24,413 bases of DNA from Protostelium mycophagum (taxonomy: Eukaryota; Evosea; Variosea; Protosteliida; Protosteliaceae): NCBI GenBank assembly GCA_002081555.1, contig MZNV01001376.1, positions 1 to 24,413 on the forward strand, read 5' to 3'. This document shows, in pieces, positions 11,506 through 20,972 of this stretch (its first letter is position 1; each line of letters begins with the position of its first letter). Under the pieces are notes generated by a model. That model was not told where the DNA came from, made no database searches, and was given only the letters and a program-made list of their open reading frames with translations. A program made the position numbers and the translations under genes.

Positions 11506-11658
11506 TATTACCCGGCGGACACGGATTTGGACAAAGTTCAAAATTATAAAAAATAATTACTTACCGTGACAATCGCGTTCCGTACCGGGATTATAAAAAA
11601 GTAATTGTTTTCAAAATTAATTATGAACTTTGTACAAATCCGTGTCCGCCGGGTAATA
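11506..11658. mobile_element. Small foldback (MITE-like) element with TA duplication
   Basis: Terminal inverted repeats of about 39 bp lie at 11508-11546 and 11618-11656. They match at 37 of 39 positions by my reading, beginning TTACCCGGCGGACACGGATT. The element is flanked on both sides by TA (11506-11507 and 11657-11658). The 149-bp unit has no coding capacity. TA duplications with long inverted repeats are the mark of non-autonomous Tc1/mariner-type elements. The core contains ACCGTGAC and CCGTACCG words like those scattered in this window's introns. It lies about 50 bp past the protease stop codon and may affect that gene's 3' end. Confidence 0.75.
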
Positions 11659-11949
11659 CATTTCTTTGAAGAAGATTACCCTTCGGATCAATGCCGCGAA
11701 ACTGTGAAAGCCAACCCCCTCAGCAGCACTTTCCGACATTCGATAAACCTGTCAACACAATACGACCAGAAAACTGCGAGAAAACTGTCAGTCTGAGTTT
11801 TACTCCGCAGAATACACCCATCATTCTGCAGATTGTGTGGATTTCGGTCGGTTGGTTTTTGGTGCTCTTCTGCCGCATAAACGGACGATCGCAAGGTCAA
11901 ACACACGCTTCACTCACGAGCATCAGTACCACTACTCACGAATACTACT
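11659..11949. promoter_or_regulatory. Upstream region of the fibro-slime gene
   Basis: About 290 bp lie between the foldback element and the ATG at 11950. I see no gene: one reading frame stays open through it but has neighbour-unlike composition and only overlaps the real gene out of frame. The last 50 bases are rich in CAC, ACT and TACT words without T-runs, resembling a 5' leader. The promoter of a probably strongly expressed gene is inferred to be here. Confidence 0.4.
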
Positions 11950-13679
11950 ATGAACAAAACGATCCTCTCAGCCTTGCTCATGGCGCTTTGCCTCAGCGCT
12001 GAGGCAACCTGGAAAAACAAGCCCAAGACCACTACCCTCACTGGTGTCGCACGCGATGTGTGGCCCTGCAGCAACTGGAACGCTTGTGGAACTGACCACG
12101 CGACTGTCAGCTGTGCCAACCTCCACTGCTCTTCCAGTTTCGAAAACGTTGTTGCCGATGACCGTGGAATTGTCGCTCCCACCATTGGTCCCAACCGCAA
12201 GCCTCAGTTTAACCCCAACTACAACGGCCCCACCATCTTTGGTGGAAAGGACGCCTTCGATCGCTTCTGGGTTGACGACCCCAAATACAACACACCCATT
12301 CCTGTGTCTATCACTCTTACCGAGACTACCCCCGGTATCTACCAGTACTCCAACAACGCCTTCTTTCCCATCGACAACAAGGGATTCGGAAACTACTACG
12401 GCGGTCACAACTTTGGCTTCTGCTTTGAGCTCCACACACAGTTTACATACAAGGGTTATGAGCAATTCTCTTTCACCGGTGATGATGACATGTTTGTGTA
12501 CATCAACGATGCTCTTGTCGTTGATCTTGGAGGTGAGTTTTTACGTTCAAAACTTCTGCATCTGAACCCCTGCAGGTGTCCACCCTGCCGAGACCGCCAA
12601 TGTAAATGTCAGCGCCATCAAGAGTTTGGTTGTCGGAAACACATACCCTCTTGACATTTTCTTCTGCGAAAGACACACCATCGCCTCCAGCTTCACCATC
12701 ACCACCTCGCTTGCCTTGAAGCCTCACACATTCACCACCGCCCCTACATCCTCAACAACCAGCTCCACAACTAGCTCCACAACTAGCTCCACCACCAGCT
12801 CTACAACCTCGTCCACCAGCTCCACCTTATCGACAGCCGTCACCGCTACCAGCTTCTGCCCTGCTGATTACCTTCTGTGCCCAGACAAAAACAGCTGCTA
12901 CCACCCCTCTCAGTACACTTGCACCATCGACCCCATCACCAAGAACAAAACACTCTGCGCAATGGGCACAGAGCCATGCAATACCGTCTGCATCGTTTCA
13001 TGCCTTTACTCTTGCAGCGCCACCGGCCAGGTAAATCGTCATCATGTAATAATACACTCTTTTGACATTGTTTTAGATTGTACAGAAGGACGTCAGCACT
13101 TGTGACTTCCCTCCCCCCCCCTCTTGCAACGCCAACCAGATTCGTTGCGGATTCCAGTGTGTCGACCCAACCCAATACTGCTGCGCCTCTGGTTCTCCAC
13201 TAGCTCTGGACCAATGTAGCCCAGACAACGGTAACCCCGACTCAAACTGCCCCTTCAGCTTGACAAACGTCGGAACACTCTTCGACGGCCAGCTCCGCCT
13301 CGGTTTTGGTGCCGGCGCATTCAACGTTAGCTTCAACTTGCAGTCTGGAGTGTTGAAGGATGAGCGTGGACAGACCTGCTATATCTCCAGCTCCAATCAA
13401 TTGCAATGCGATTACGTCCCACAGACATCGGATTACACTTCCTTCTCCATCAAGGGTGACTTCTTGGCTCTCAGAAACAGCGCCGTTTTCTTCGCTTGCG
13501 ATGTCGGTACCGGAGGTGCCAACATCTACAACGCCCAAGTCAACGGATACTGCTACCCTGTACAGCTCGAAATTGTGAAGGACTGCAGCCGTGTCAAGCG
13601 CAACATGCGTGCAATGGCTGGAAGCGCCTCCACTGTTGCGGTTGGATTATTGGCTGTGCTCATCTTGGCACTATTCTAA
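11950..13679 (+). CDS. Fibro-slime/PA14-like GPI-anchored surface protein
   Basis: Exons 11950-12532, 12576-13030, 13077-13679; 546 aa. A signal peptide ending in SAEA covers residues 1-18. Residues about 35-255 match the fibro-slime domain known from Dictyostelium prespore proteins and some bacteria: a HNFGFCFELHTQFTYKG strand, the FTGDDDMFVYIND motif, VDLGG across the first intron, then the IFFCERHT signature and a T-S end. The Asp-rich loop suggests a calcium or ligand site, as in PA14 folds. A Thr/Ser repeat linker follows, then Cys-rich segments and a globular C-terminal part. The end is a hydrophobic tail with no charge after it, typical of GPI anchoring. Codons end in C far more often than in neighbouring genes, suggesting high expression. 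AATAAA overlaps the TAA. A matrix or coat role is inferred from the family. Confidence 0.9.
12748..12830 (+). repeat. Thr/Ser-codon minisatellite
   Basis: Imperfect tandem copies of a 15-bp unit of the AGCTCCACAACT type encode a repeated Thr/Ser linker inside the fibro-slime protein, between its folded domain and the Cys-rich part. Such stretches usually form extended, O-glycosylated stalks and vary in copy number by slippage. Confidence 0.75.
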
Positions 13680-14001
13680 TAAATGAAAAAAGATCAGCAT
13701 GTTGTACATTATTTATTTCATTTGGTGCTCCCAACGCGATCGCAAACAGAATGGCTGACACCGACATCGGATATCCGCCACAAAATTGGTTCTGCGGTTG
13801 GATTTTTGTGTCCAACATCTTCGCAGCTGCATAACCTCAGATTTGTTCGATTCACTCGTCCTCTAATGGTAAACGTTCTTCTTTTGGAGACATGATGATA
13901 ACAATCCAGAATCAAGGAAATCAATCTCATCTCTTCAATGGGATCTTTACGAGCTTTGATATTACGGTGGTCATACTCAAAATGTCCCTTGATGGTCATA
14001 A
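13680..14001. other. Intergenic stretch with possible unresolved F-box-like exon
   Basis: Between the fibro-slime gene and the ankyrin frame I find no firm gene. A frame starting at 13892 and continuing to 14077 contains LRRVCSMWK, which resembles the end of an F-box, but I could not splice it in phase to the ankyrin frame. It may be the 5' part of the ankyrin gene or chance. Confidence 0.3.
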
Positions 14002-14673
14002 TATTACACAAATGAACCATCATTATGTGTGTCTGAGGAGAGTCTGCTCAATGTGGAAGAATATTGGCACGTTTTGAGAAGATTTGTCTCCCTGACGCCA
14101 TCAGTCGATCCGTTTTTTCTGACACCCCATCACTATCAGATCAAATCCAGATCTTGTGCTAAATTCATAGAGCTCTTGTTAAGACATGTAAATCCCTCAA
14201 TCAATAAGATGGAGGCAATAATCTGGGCATCAGCGAATGGAAATGCAGAAGCAGTCAAGATACTTCTTCTAGACAATCGTGTAAACCCAACAATCAACAA
14301 CTGGCAGCCATTTTGGAATGCAATACAATTGGCACATACAGAGGTCTTGAGAGCACACCTGGAAGATGGTCGTGTCGATCCATCGATGCATCAGAACCTC
14401 GCGATATGTTTGGCTTCGGAAACAGGAAAGACGGGCATTGTGCAGGTGTTGCTTCAAGATGCCCGTGTTGACCCAGCAGTAAACACAAACTACCCCATAA
14501 GGATGGCTTCGCAATATGGACATACAGAGGTTGTGAGAGCATTGCTGCAAGATGACCGTGTTGATCCCTCCGTATTGAACGATTGTGCGCTCGGATTGGC
14601 ATCAGAAAATGGACATGAAGAGATTGTGGGGCTGCTGCGAGAGCGACAAAGATGTTCATGCCTCCTTCTATAA
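14002..14673 (+). CDS. Ankyrin-repeat protein, 5' end unresolved
   Basis: The frame is open from 14002, just after an in-frame TAA, to the stop at 14671-14673. The first in-frame ATG is at 14209, giving 154 aa; the repeats seem to begin upstream of it, so an upstream exon or a non-ATG artefact must be considered. About five ankyrin units of roughly 33 residues follow each other, each with the pattern A..NGH.E.V..LL.D.RVDPS, including two near-identical QDARVDP/QDDRVDP turns. The end is a short basic and Cys-containing tail. Ankyrin repeats bind protein partners; the partner is unknown. Such RVDP-type arrays often carry an N-terminal F-box in amoebae, which would fit the LRRVC frame just upstream. 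Confidence 0.7.
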   Translation, partial: YYTNEPSLCVSEESLLNVEEYWHVLRRFVSLTPSVDPFFLTPHHYQIKSRSCAKFIELLLRHVNPSINKMEAIIWASANGNAEAVKILLLDNRVNPTINNWQPFWNAIQLAHTEVLRAHLEDGRVDPSMHQNLAICLASETGKTGIVQVLLQDARVDPAVNTNYPIRMASQYGHTEVVRALLQDDRVDPSVLNDCALGLASENGHEEIVGLLRERQRCSCLLL

Positions 14674-14819
14674 ACTTCTCCTGTGTACAGAGGGTTTTTC
14701 TCCTGCAAGAGGTGTGGTGATCATGTTCTCCACGGCAATTACCGAGACTGAAACCAAAATTGTCGCTTTCCAGACAGCTTTAATTCTAAACATCAGCACC
14801 AACCCATGGTGAAACAACG

Positions 14820-17800
14820 ATGAGTCGCACTCGTATATACATCCGTAAGCTCAAGGAAGATCCTGTGTTGGAGGCACCGAAGAAAACAACAACGACATCG
14901 ACGATTAGAAGACAAAGATCGCAGCCTGCTGACCAACATAATGAGAAGATTATTCCTAAAAAGAAGACGGGTGGTGAGTGGATCTTCCATCAATTTTGAT
15001 TTACTTAATCAGGGGTCATATCGGTCAAACCAGCCCCTGCAGCTGCGAAGGTAAGCTCGATTTGATCCTCATCTCATTAATCATGACAGGCACAAGAGAA
15101 GAATGGAGGAGACAGCCCACCTACATCTCCAAGAGAGAAGACAACGCCCAAAACACCAGCTTCGCCAGCGGTAGCCAGACGCCCAAAGACAACAACAGGG
15201 ATGGCGACAACGTTGAACTCTAATGATCTGAGGAGGAAAGTATTATCACACGAGCGACCGAGTTCTGCGTTAAGATCATCACTTTCTGGCGCCACACTAG
15301 CAGGTGAATATACTGATCTCTTCATTATTAGGCGTGTTTTTGATGTGAAAGCTATGATCAAAGGGTATCATCGAAAATTCATTATGAGCAGGAGCTTTAG
15401 GAACAGACAACAAACCAAAGCCACCAGCCCCACTTCGTCGCGCAGGTATAATACAACTCATTAACGCTTCATTATTTTATCCATTATCGTTCCAAAAAAA
15501 TTGAAATCAAATTTTTGTCTTGAAATAATGAATAAAATAACAATATGACGTGTAGGTTCGGACGCTGACATAAAGCGCACAATCAGCACTGAATCAAATC
15601 ATCTACGCACACAGACCAGACCCCGAACTATGACCACACAAACGAAAAGTGTAGCAGATAAAAATCACGAAAAGACAGAGAGGAACAAGAAACTATCTGA
15701 TTCAGATTCGTCTGTTAAAACGCCCAACGGACTTTTAAATTCTGGCGGGAAAAATACGGCGGGAAACGGTCCCACAAAGACTGTCGCCGGCCGCTCGGTT
15801 GTTACCGCAAATAAACCGCCGAATACTCCAAACAAATTCATGAAATCACAAAAACGGTGAGTTTCTTCACATTTGCTTGAAGTTTTAAAATTAATTTATA
15901 GTCTGGATTCTTTTTACAATAAATAATGTAATATAATAGAATATTTTGACTGAGAAAAACGAATCTTATTTACAAACGAATTTCTGAAATCACTAGTTTG
16001 GATAATCTCGAACCCGCCCCCTCACACCCGACGACTCCCCAAAAAGTGAGCAATTACATCGTTGTAATCCGTCGAACTTTTCTGAGATCTTTCAGGAGAT
16101 CAAAGCTCCAGAAGCACTCATCGGGACGAAGACAAAAACCTCTAAAGAAGTCAGCGAAAATATTGCCCCAACAACAGCCGGCAAAGCTAAAGAGGAAAGC
16201 AGTGGGAAGTAAGTGTTTTTGTGAGCTTCTGTGGATATTCTTAACCAACCATTGCGTTGTAGATGATCAACTAAGAAATACAAGTATTTTCACTGACATA
16301 AAAAGGGCATCACCTGTGACATCCTCGCCAACGATAACAAATCGAGCCGAAAAAGGTTTCTCCTCACTATTCTTATAACTTTAGATAAATCAAATAAAAC
16401 ATTAAAAATATATAAAAGATGAGATTGGAAATTGAAAGGATTAGTTCTTATAGGAGGAGCTTTGACGATCTCTTCACCAATAAAATCGCCCAGAACAGAT
16501 ACGGATTCACTTGTGAGTGACATTTTACATTGAATTCATTTTTCCAGAGAAAAATCAAATACCTGTTTCCTTGGCAGCGTCACCTTAACGCAAAACCACG
16601 TTTATTAACGCGACGTTGTACACTTCGGAAAGACAGAACCTGATGATTTCAGGACAAGAACGAGGCTCCTCTCTCAGCTCGTAGTAATTTGGTCCAATCA
16701 TGGTTCGCAGCGATATCGAAGTTTGAGGCAGGTGACTGGCCTTCGGCGGCCAGAACTTTCATGGTATGTAATATCCAACCACGACATGTCTTTGGAAGCG
16801 TTTTATTTGGATGATCTAAAAATGAGAAAGAAGTTGAGAAGAATAGGGATTGGAAAGTTCCAGAACATGTTATAACCTCGGAATAACCTATATCAAGATG
16901 GAGAAGCCGAAGTCAGCGGTGAGTTATAGTTCAAAAGTATTGATTGGTCCTCATCTTTACAGATCGCCGCATTCGATGACGCCTTGCGCAAAGACGCAAA
17001 CATGGCGGTCTCTTTCTTCCAGAGAGGATCGTGTTATTATTACCTGAAATCGTACCAAAAGGCTCTCTCAGACTACAAGAAAGCCTTGGAGGTGATGTCC
17101 ATTCTTTCGGATCAACTGTGATTTGTAATTTATATCTTGTACAAAAATATCCAGAAACTGCCTCGTTGTAGAAACATAATATACTGATTTATTGACATTT
17201 ACAGTGCCTGAACGGCCAAGACAGTTACGACTACAAAGCCTTAAACTACGATTTTGTACTCACAGACAGAGACTTGTATTTCAACATAGCACTCTGTTAT
17301 TACCGATTGAATCAACCAGAAGAAGCCTGTGAATACGCAAAGAAGAGCAGGTTGGCGGTGATGTCTAGTGTGCCTCATTCCATTGAGGCTCAGTGCATCA
17401 TCGATGCGATCGGCAAGAATGATGTGAGTTGATGGTGGATTTTGGGTGCGAAAACACGCGCGGTTTCGTACCGTGTATTTTCGCGCTTCTTACCGCATAA
17501 TTTTTATTCTCTTCATCTGGCCTGTCGCGGCAAAGCCGCAATAAAATAATTCAAATTTCAACGAAAAACGACCATCTACAACACAACTACCCACTACCGT
17601 GTGACCACGTCAGCTTACCGTATTGACCCACGTTAGAAGCTGGAAGGTATTCTGGAGAGATGGGCACCTCTGAAGATGTTTGTACCGCCTGTAAAACGGA
17701 CCAGGCCCGCCTGGACGCGGGAAAATGCCGACAACAATGACACACCTGACTCAAAAATCAAAGGTGAATTTTCTCTCTGCGATGACGTCATCACGGTTAT

Positions 17801-19081
17801 AAACGTCATCATCGCGTTAACTTGACGTGATTCCTCACCTCAATAGCCTCTGAAGGGAATCGCTCACCGAATTCCAACCAATTCCCGGTATCAACGATTT
17901 TGGACTCTATACAGCGGAGCGGCAACACGACACCAACACTGAATGTCTCCCACAGTACTTCGCCTTACGCACAATTGGCAAAGTCTCAACTACAACAAGT
18001 AGGAATAATTTTCTTTGTGGAATTTTTTTGGAATTTTAAGATTTTTATATACTCAGAAAAAATTTAATGAATTTTTGAGTTTTAAATGTATGAGAATTTC
18101 CCAGGTGCAAGGATTGCTGGTACCTTCTCCAACGCTTACATCTAGCACCTCCTCGGTGACGTCATATACCGACTCTTCTTTTGAAGAGACGATGACACCC
18201 AAGCATAAATCCCTGGTACAAAAGATGCGGGAAATGCAACAGACAAGCCCGAGCGCTGAGCAAACCACACCGGTGGAGGTGAGTGATTTTTTCTTGAGAA
18301 ATTTACTAAATAAACAATTTAATTTGCAGAAAATATTAATTATATTCCTTGTTAAATTATTATTTTCACAGAAAAATCTCGGAAAAATTGTTTTTGTAAA
18401 AAAGAAACGTTTTCTTCATCCATTAAATAAATGCGGTCATTACCGCATATACCACGTTAACTACCGTACTCTATGCATATCATGAGATGAACATCTACAG
18501 GACTTCAGAAGAAGCCAAGAGTGGGTGTCGGTGTCCCCGAATACCTCAAGGAGAAGAGAAAATCTGGCCCTCAGCGGAAGTTTTAAACTCCCCATTTCAA
18601 AGGCAAAAGAAAACCACGTGAGTTTTCACATTCTTAATAAAATGAAAATAAATTTCACATTTTTAATCAAATTGAAAAAAATTTAAATAAAAATATTCCA
18701 ATCGAAATATTTTCGAATGTCTTCACATCTTTTCGAATAGAATTTGGATTTCTTCTAACGGATGAGAAGATTCGAATCAAAGTATGTGGTGGAGATATTA
18801 GGATGGTACTTCTCTCTTGTGCAGAAGCCAGTTTGTTTCTTTTAAGAGTGGCAGTACAATGTAAATTTTTCGTGGAAAATTTCAAGTTGACGTATAGAGA
18901 CAAAAAAACCAATGAAGAGGTGAGTCCAGATTCTTAACGTGATGATGCGGTAATTACCGTGGAGAAGACAAAAGGCAGAAAGAATTGAATTTTCCAGTTG
19001 ATTTTAGAAGATGAGGAAAGTTTCGGTAGATTCGTGGAGAGTGGCACCTACAGAGTGCAGCTGTATTCTATCACGACGTGA
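14820..19081 (+). CDS. NCF2-like: p67phox/NoxR-like NADPH oxidase regulator (disordered N-term, TPR, PB1)
   Basis: Nineteen exons: 14820-14973, 15013-15050, 15090-15303, 15401-15445, 15556-15856, 15997-16045, 16096-16208, 16276-16355, 16454-16512, 16653-16763, 16847-16918, 16963-17091, 17205-17423, 17637-17763, 17847-17998, 18105-18278, 18501-18617, 18767-18919, 18998-19081; 796 aa. Residues 1-355 are Lys/Ser/Thr/Pro-rich and disordered. Residues 360-528 hold four TPRs, including SSRTCYNLG, AVSFFQRG and the DYKAL..DF hairpin insertion between TPR3 and TPR4, where p67phox binds Rac-GTP. A WAPLKMFVPP segment corresponds to KLFRP of p67phox. A Ser/Thr-rich linker leads to a PB1 domain (719-796, start KIRIKV). 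No SH3 domain was seen, so the layout is closer to fungal NoxR. The TPR exons have no in-frame ATG of their own, which favours one gene. A second copy of the last exon lies downstream. Confidence 0.82.
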
Positions 19082-19398
19082 ATACCGTATTTCACGGTAT
19101 CATACCGCTTATGCACGGTTGTAAACGCGAATAAAATGTGACGTTATTTTTGGTTTTCATTTTTGGCGGGTGATGCGGTAATTACCGTGGAGAAGACAAA
19201 AGGAAGAAAGAATTGAATTTTCCAGTTGATTTTAGAAGATGAGGAAAGTTTCGGAAGATTCGTGGAGAGTGGCACCTACCGAGTGCAGCTGTATTCTATC
19301 ACGACGTGAATACCGCACTTCACGGTATCATACCGCTTATGCACGGTTGTAAACGCGAATAAAATGTGACGTTATTTTTGGTTTTCATTTTTGGCGGG
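18943..19398 (+). repeat. Tandem duplication of last exon and 3' end (2 x 228 bp)
   Basis: Copy 1 is 18943-19170 and copy 2 is 19171-19398; they abut directly, have equal length and differ at five positions by my count. Each contains the end of the last intron with its TTTTCCAG acceptor, an 84-nt terminal exon (18998-19081 or 19226-19309), a TGA, and an AATAAA (19130-19135 or 19358-19363). Both exonic differences (GGT/GGA Gly, AGA/CGA Arg) are synonymous. The preceding donor at 18919 could splice to either copy and make the same protein. Confidence 0.93.
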
Positions 19399-19445
19399 CA
19401 CAAATATTCGTGAAGACGTGGAGCCGATCACATTTTTAATTGGAT

Positions 19446-20652
19446 ATGATCAAGATCAAGAAGGAGAAGACCTCAGAAGAGAGAGAAAAGAAATTCTTCT
19501 GCAGCGGATTTGGCTTGGACTTTGACGAAGAGGACAGTCAGAAAAATGCAGAAGATCAAGTGATGGAGGTGGCGCTGGACGATATGAATCGAAAGAAGGA
19601 TAGAGAAGCTCAGCATGGAAAGGTCTTGGCGGGAGTCAATGTGATGACGTCCATACCGTTCTTCGGAGAGAAGATCTTGATGAAACAAGATACACACGAA
19701 TGTGGAGGTATGAACCATCTTATTTTAGCTAGGAGGCGTAGTGATCGAACTGATCGTTGAAGGACATCTCTGGAAGAGTGCGACGGTATTGATGAGCTTT
19801 ATGGAGAAGACAGAGCATTTTCCACCCAGGGATGGACAAAATTTCTGGTCTGGAAAGAGGATCCTTGAGGTACAATCTATTTTGTCGAAGGGATGATGAT
19901 CTCACACGCACAGGTGGGCGCAGGAACTGGAATGTTGGGTATAGCGCTAGCTAAAATTGGTACATTCTTTATTTGATTATGTCATGCAATCACTAATCAC
20001 TGAAAATCAACCTTTTCCCGCCTAATATCGCAGCAAAGCTGCACATGAGCACCAGAAAAACACTGTACCACGAGCTGCTACTGCCACTTCCATTCTTTGT
20101 CTGAAAAGTACAGGAGCTTCTGTGGTGATTACAGATCAAAAACCGCTCGTGCCATTGATGAAAGAAAATGCCCGTACAAACGGCGTGTCGGAGGAGATCA
20201 TCCAAATCGAGGCCTTGTCGTGGTAATGTCCAAAGGCTCTATTTGTGCTGGAATAACGTTACGTGAAATTCATTTCACACGTGATGGCTTTGAGGCAGTG
20301 TCTTTATCTTCATTTGTAAAAATATCTTTACGATTTTTTATAATTTCCAAAAAAAACGTGACTTTCGATTTTTTAGAGATTTCCTCGAAACTTATTAAAC
20401 CCAGGGGCGAAGCGGATTGCTCGGTCTACACCGAGCCACCCATCGACTACATCATCGCCTCAGACTGTGTTTTTTTGTGAATTTTTTTCGTTCTTGTTAG
20501 ATTTTTTTTGTTTTTTGTTGCAACGCCAGATCAAAACCGTGTATTCAAGATTTTGTTTGTTGTAGAATCTATTTCAGCCTGATTTGGGTGCTGAACACGC
20601 CATAGATCTATTTTTAGATTATATTCTTCACAAGAAAAGTCTGAAGTTCTGA
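19446..20652 (+). CDS. METTL21-like protein methyltransferase (Methyltransf_16)
   Basis: Exons 19446-19707, 19742-19869, 19914-19959, 20114-20222, 20405-20468, 20566-20652; about 231 aa. The N-terminus is charged. The core has EGHLWKSATVL (the family's G..W.a...L signature), the SAM-binding loop LEVGAGTGMLGIALA, VVITDQKPLVPLMKEN and IIASDC (the motif that ends the catalytic strand). This is the seven-strand lysine-methyltransferase group that includes METTL21 and METTL18; substrates are usually chaperones or translation factors and cannot be guessed. The 19708-19741 intron is only 34 nt. The C-terminus is uncertain: the frame ends at 20652. A different frame carrying EVLRKLKLPDTN and an acidic tail stays open to 20741, where AATAAA overlaps the stop codon. 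A one-base A-run difference near 20636 or another splice would join them. Confidence 0.85.
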
Positions 20653-20741
20653 GGAAATTAAAATTACCAGATACCAACAGAGAGATACAGCAGCGACCCA
20701 CACGAACGGATTATGATCAATTTTCTGAAGAAGAAAAATAA

Positions 20742-20972
20742 AGTATAGATCTTCTCTCCAAGATCCATTGTTACCTTGACAACCACAATTACGGCGTTAA
20801 CTACCGTGATGTTCACCTTTCCAGAACGCGGTTGTGGTGGTGTAACTCTGTTTTCCCCCAAATTTGCGAAGCGGGGGTGACAACTCCGAACGAAATTTCA
20901 CGCCGTGTAATGTGAACTCCGAACCGTATAAACCAGTTAAGTTCCAGCATTTTGCATTGGTTGGCACCAACC
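20742..20972. other. Intergenic region between methyltransferase and F-box genes
   Basis: Both strands were read and no gene was found. The stretch includes ACGGCGTTAACTACCGTGATG near 20790, one of the ACGGT/ACCGT words that recur in this window. The right part is the promoter of the F-box gene. Confidence 0.4.

Noticed and set aside
11605-11796. Two small frames with the same start (MNFVQIRVRR) at 11605-11796 and 11356-11541
   Set aside because: They are translations of the two inverted-repeat arms of the foldback element, not genes.
12044-12565. Plus-strand Thr/Ser/Pro-rich frame and the minus-strand 11968-12465 frame
   Set aside because: Both are shadows created by the C-ending codon bias of the fibro-slime gene.
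13842-13862. Possible tRNA T-loop (GTTCGATTC)
   Set aside because: The flanking bases do not pair into a five-base stem, and no anticodon arm or acceptor stem is found nearby.
18501-18590. Alternative exon start at 18507 giving a VGVGVPEYLKEKRK-type tail ending in TAA
   Set aside because: It is in phase, but it would end the protein before the PB1 exons, which are clearly coding. A minor isoform is still possible.
18667-18912. Minus-strand 81-codon frame
   Set aside because: It is antisense to the PB1 exon of the p67phox-like gene, whose phase and domain match are much stronger.
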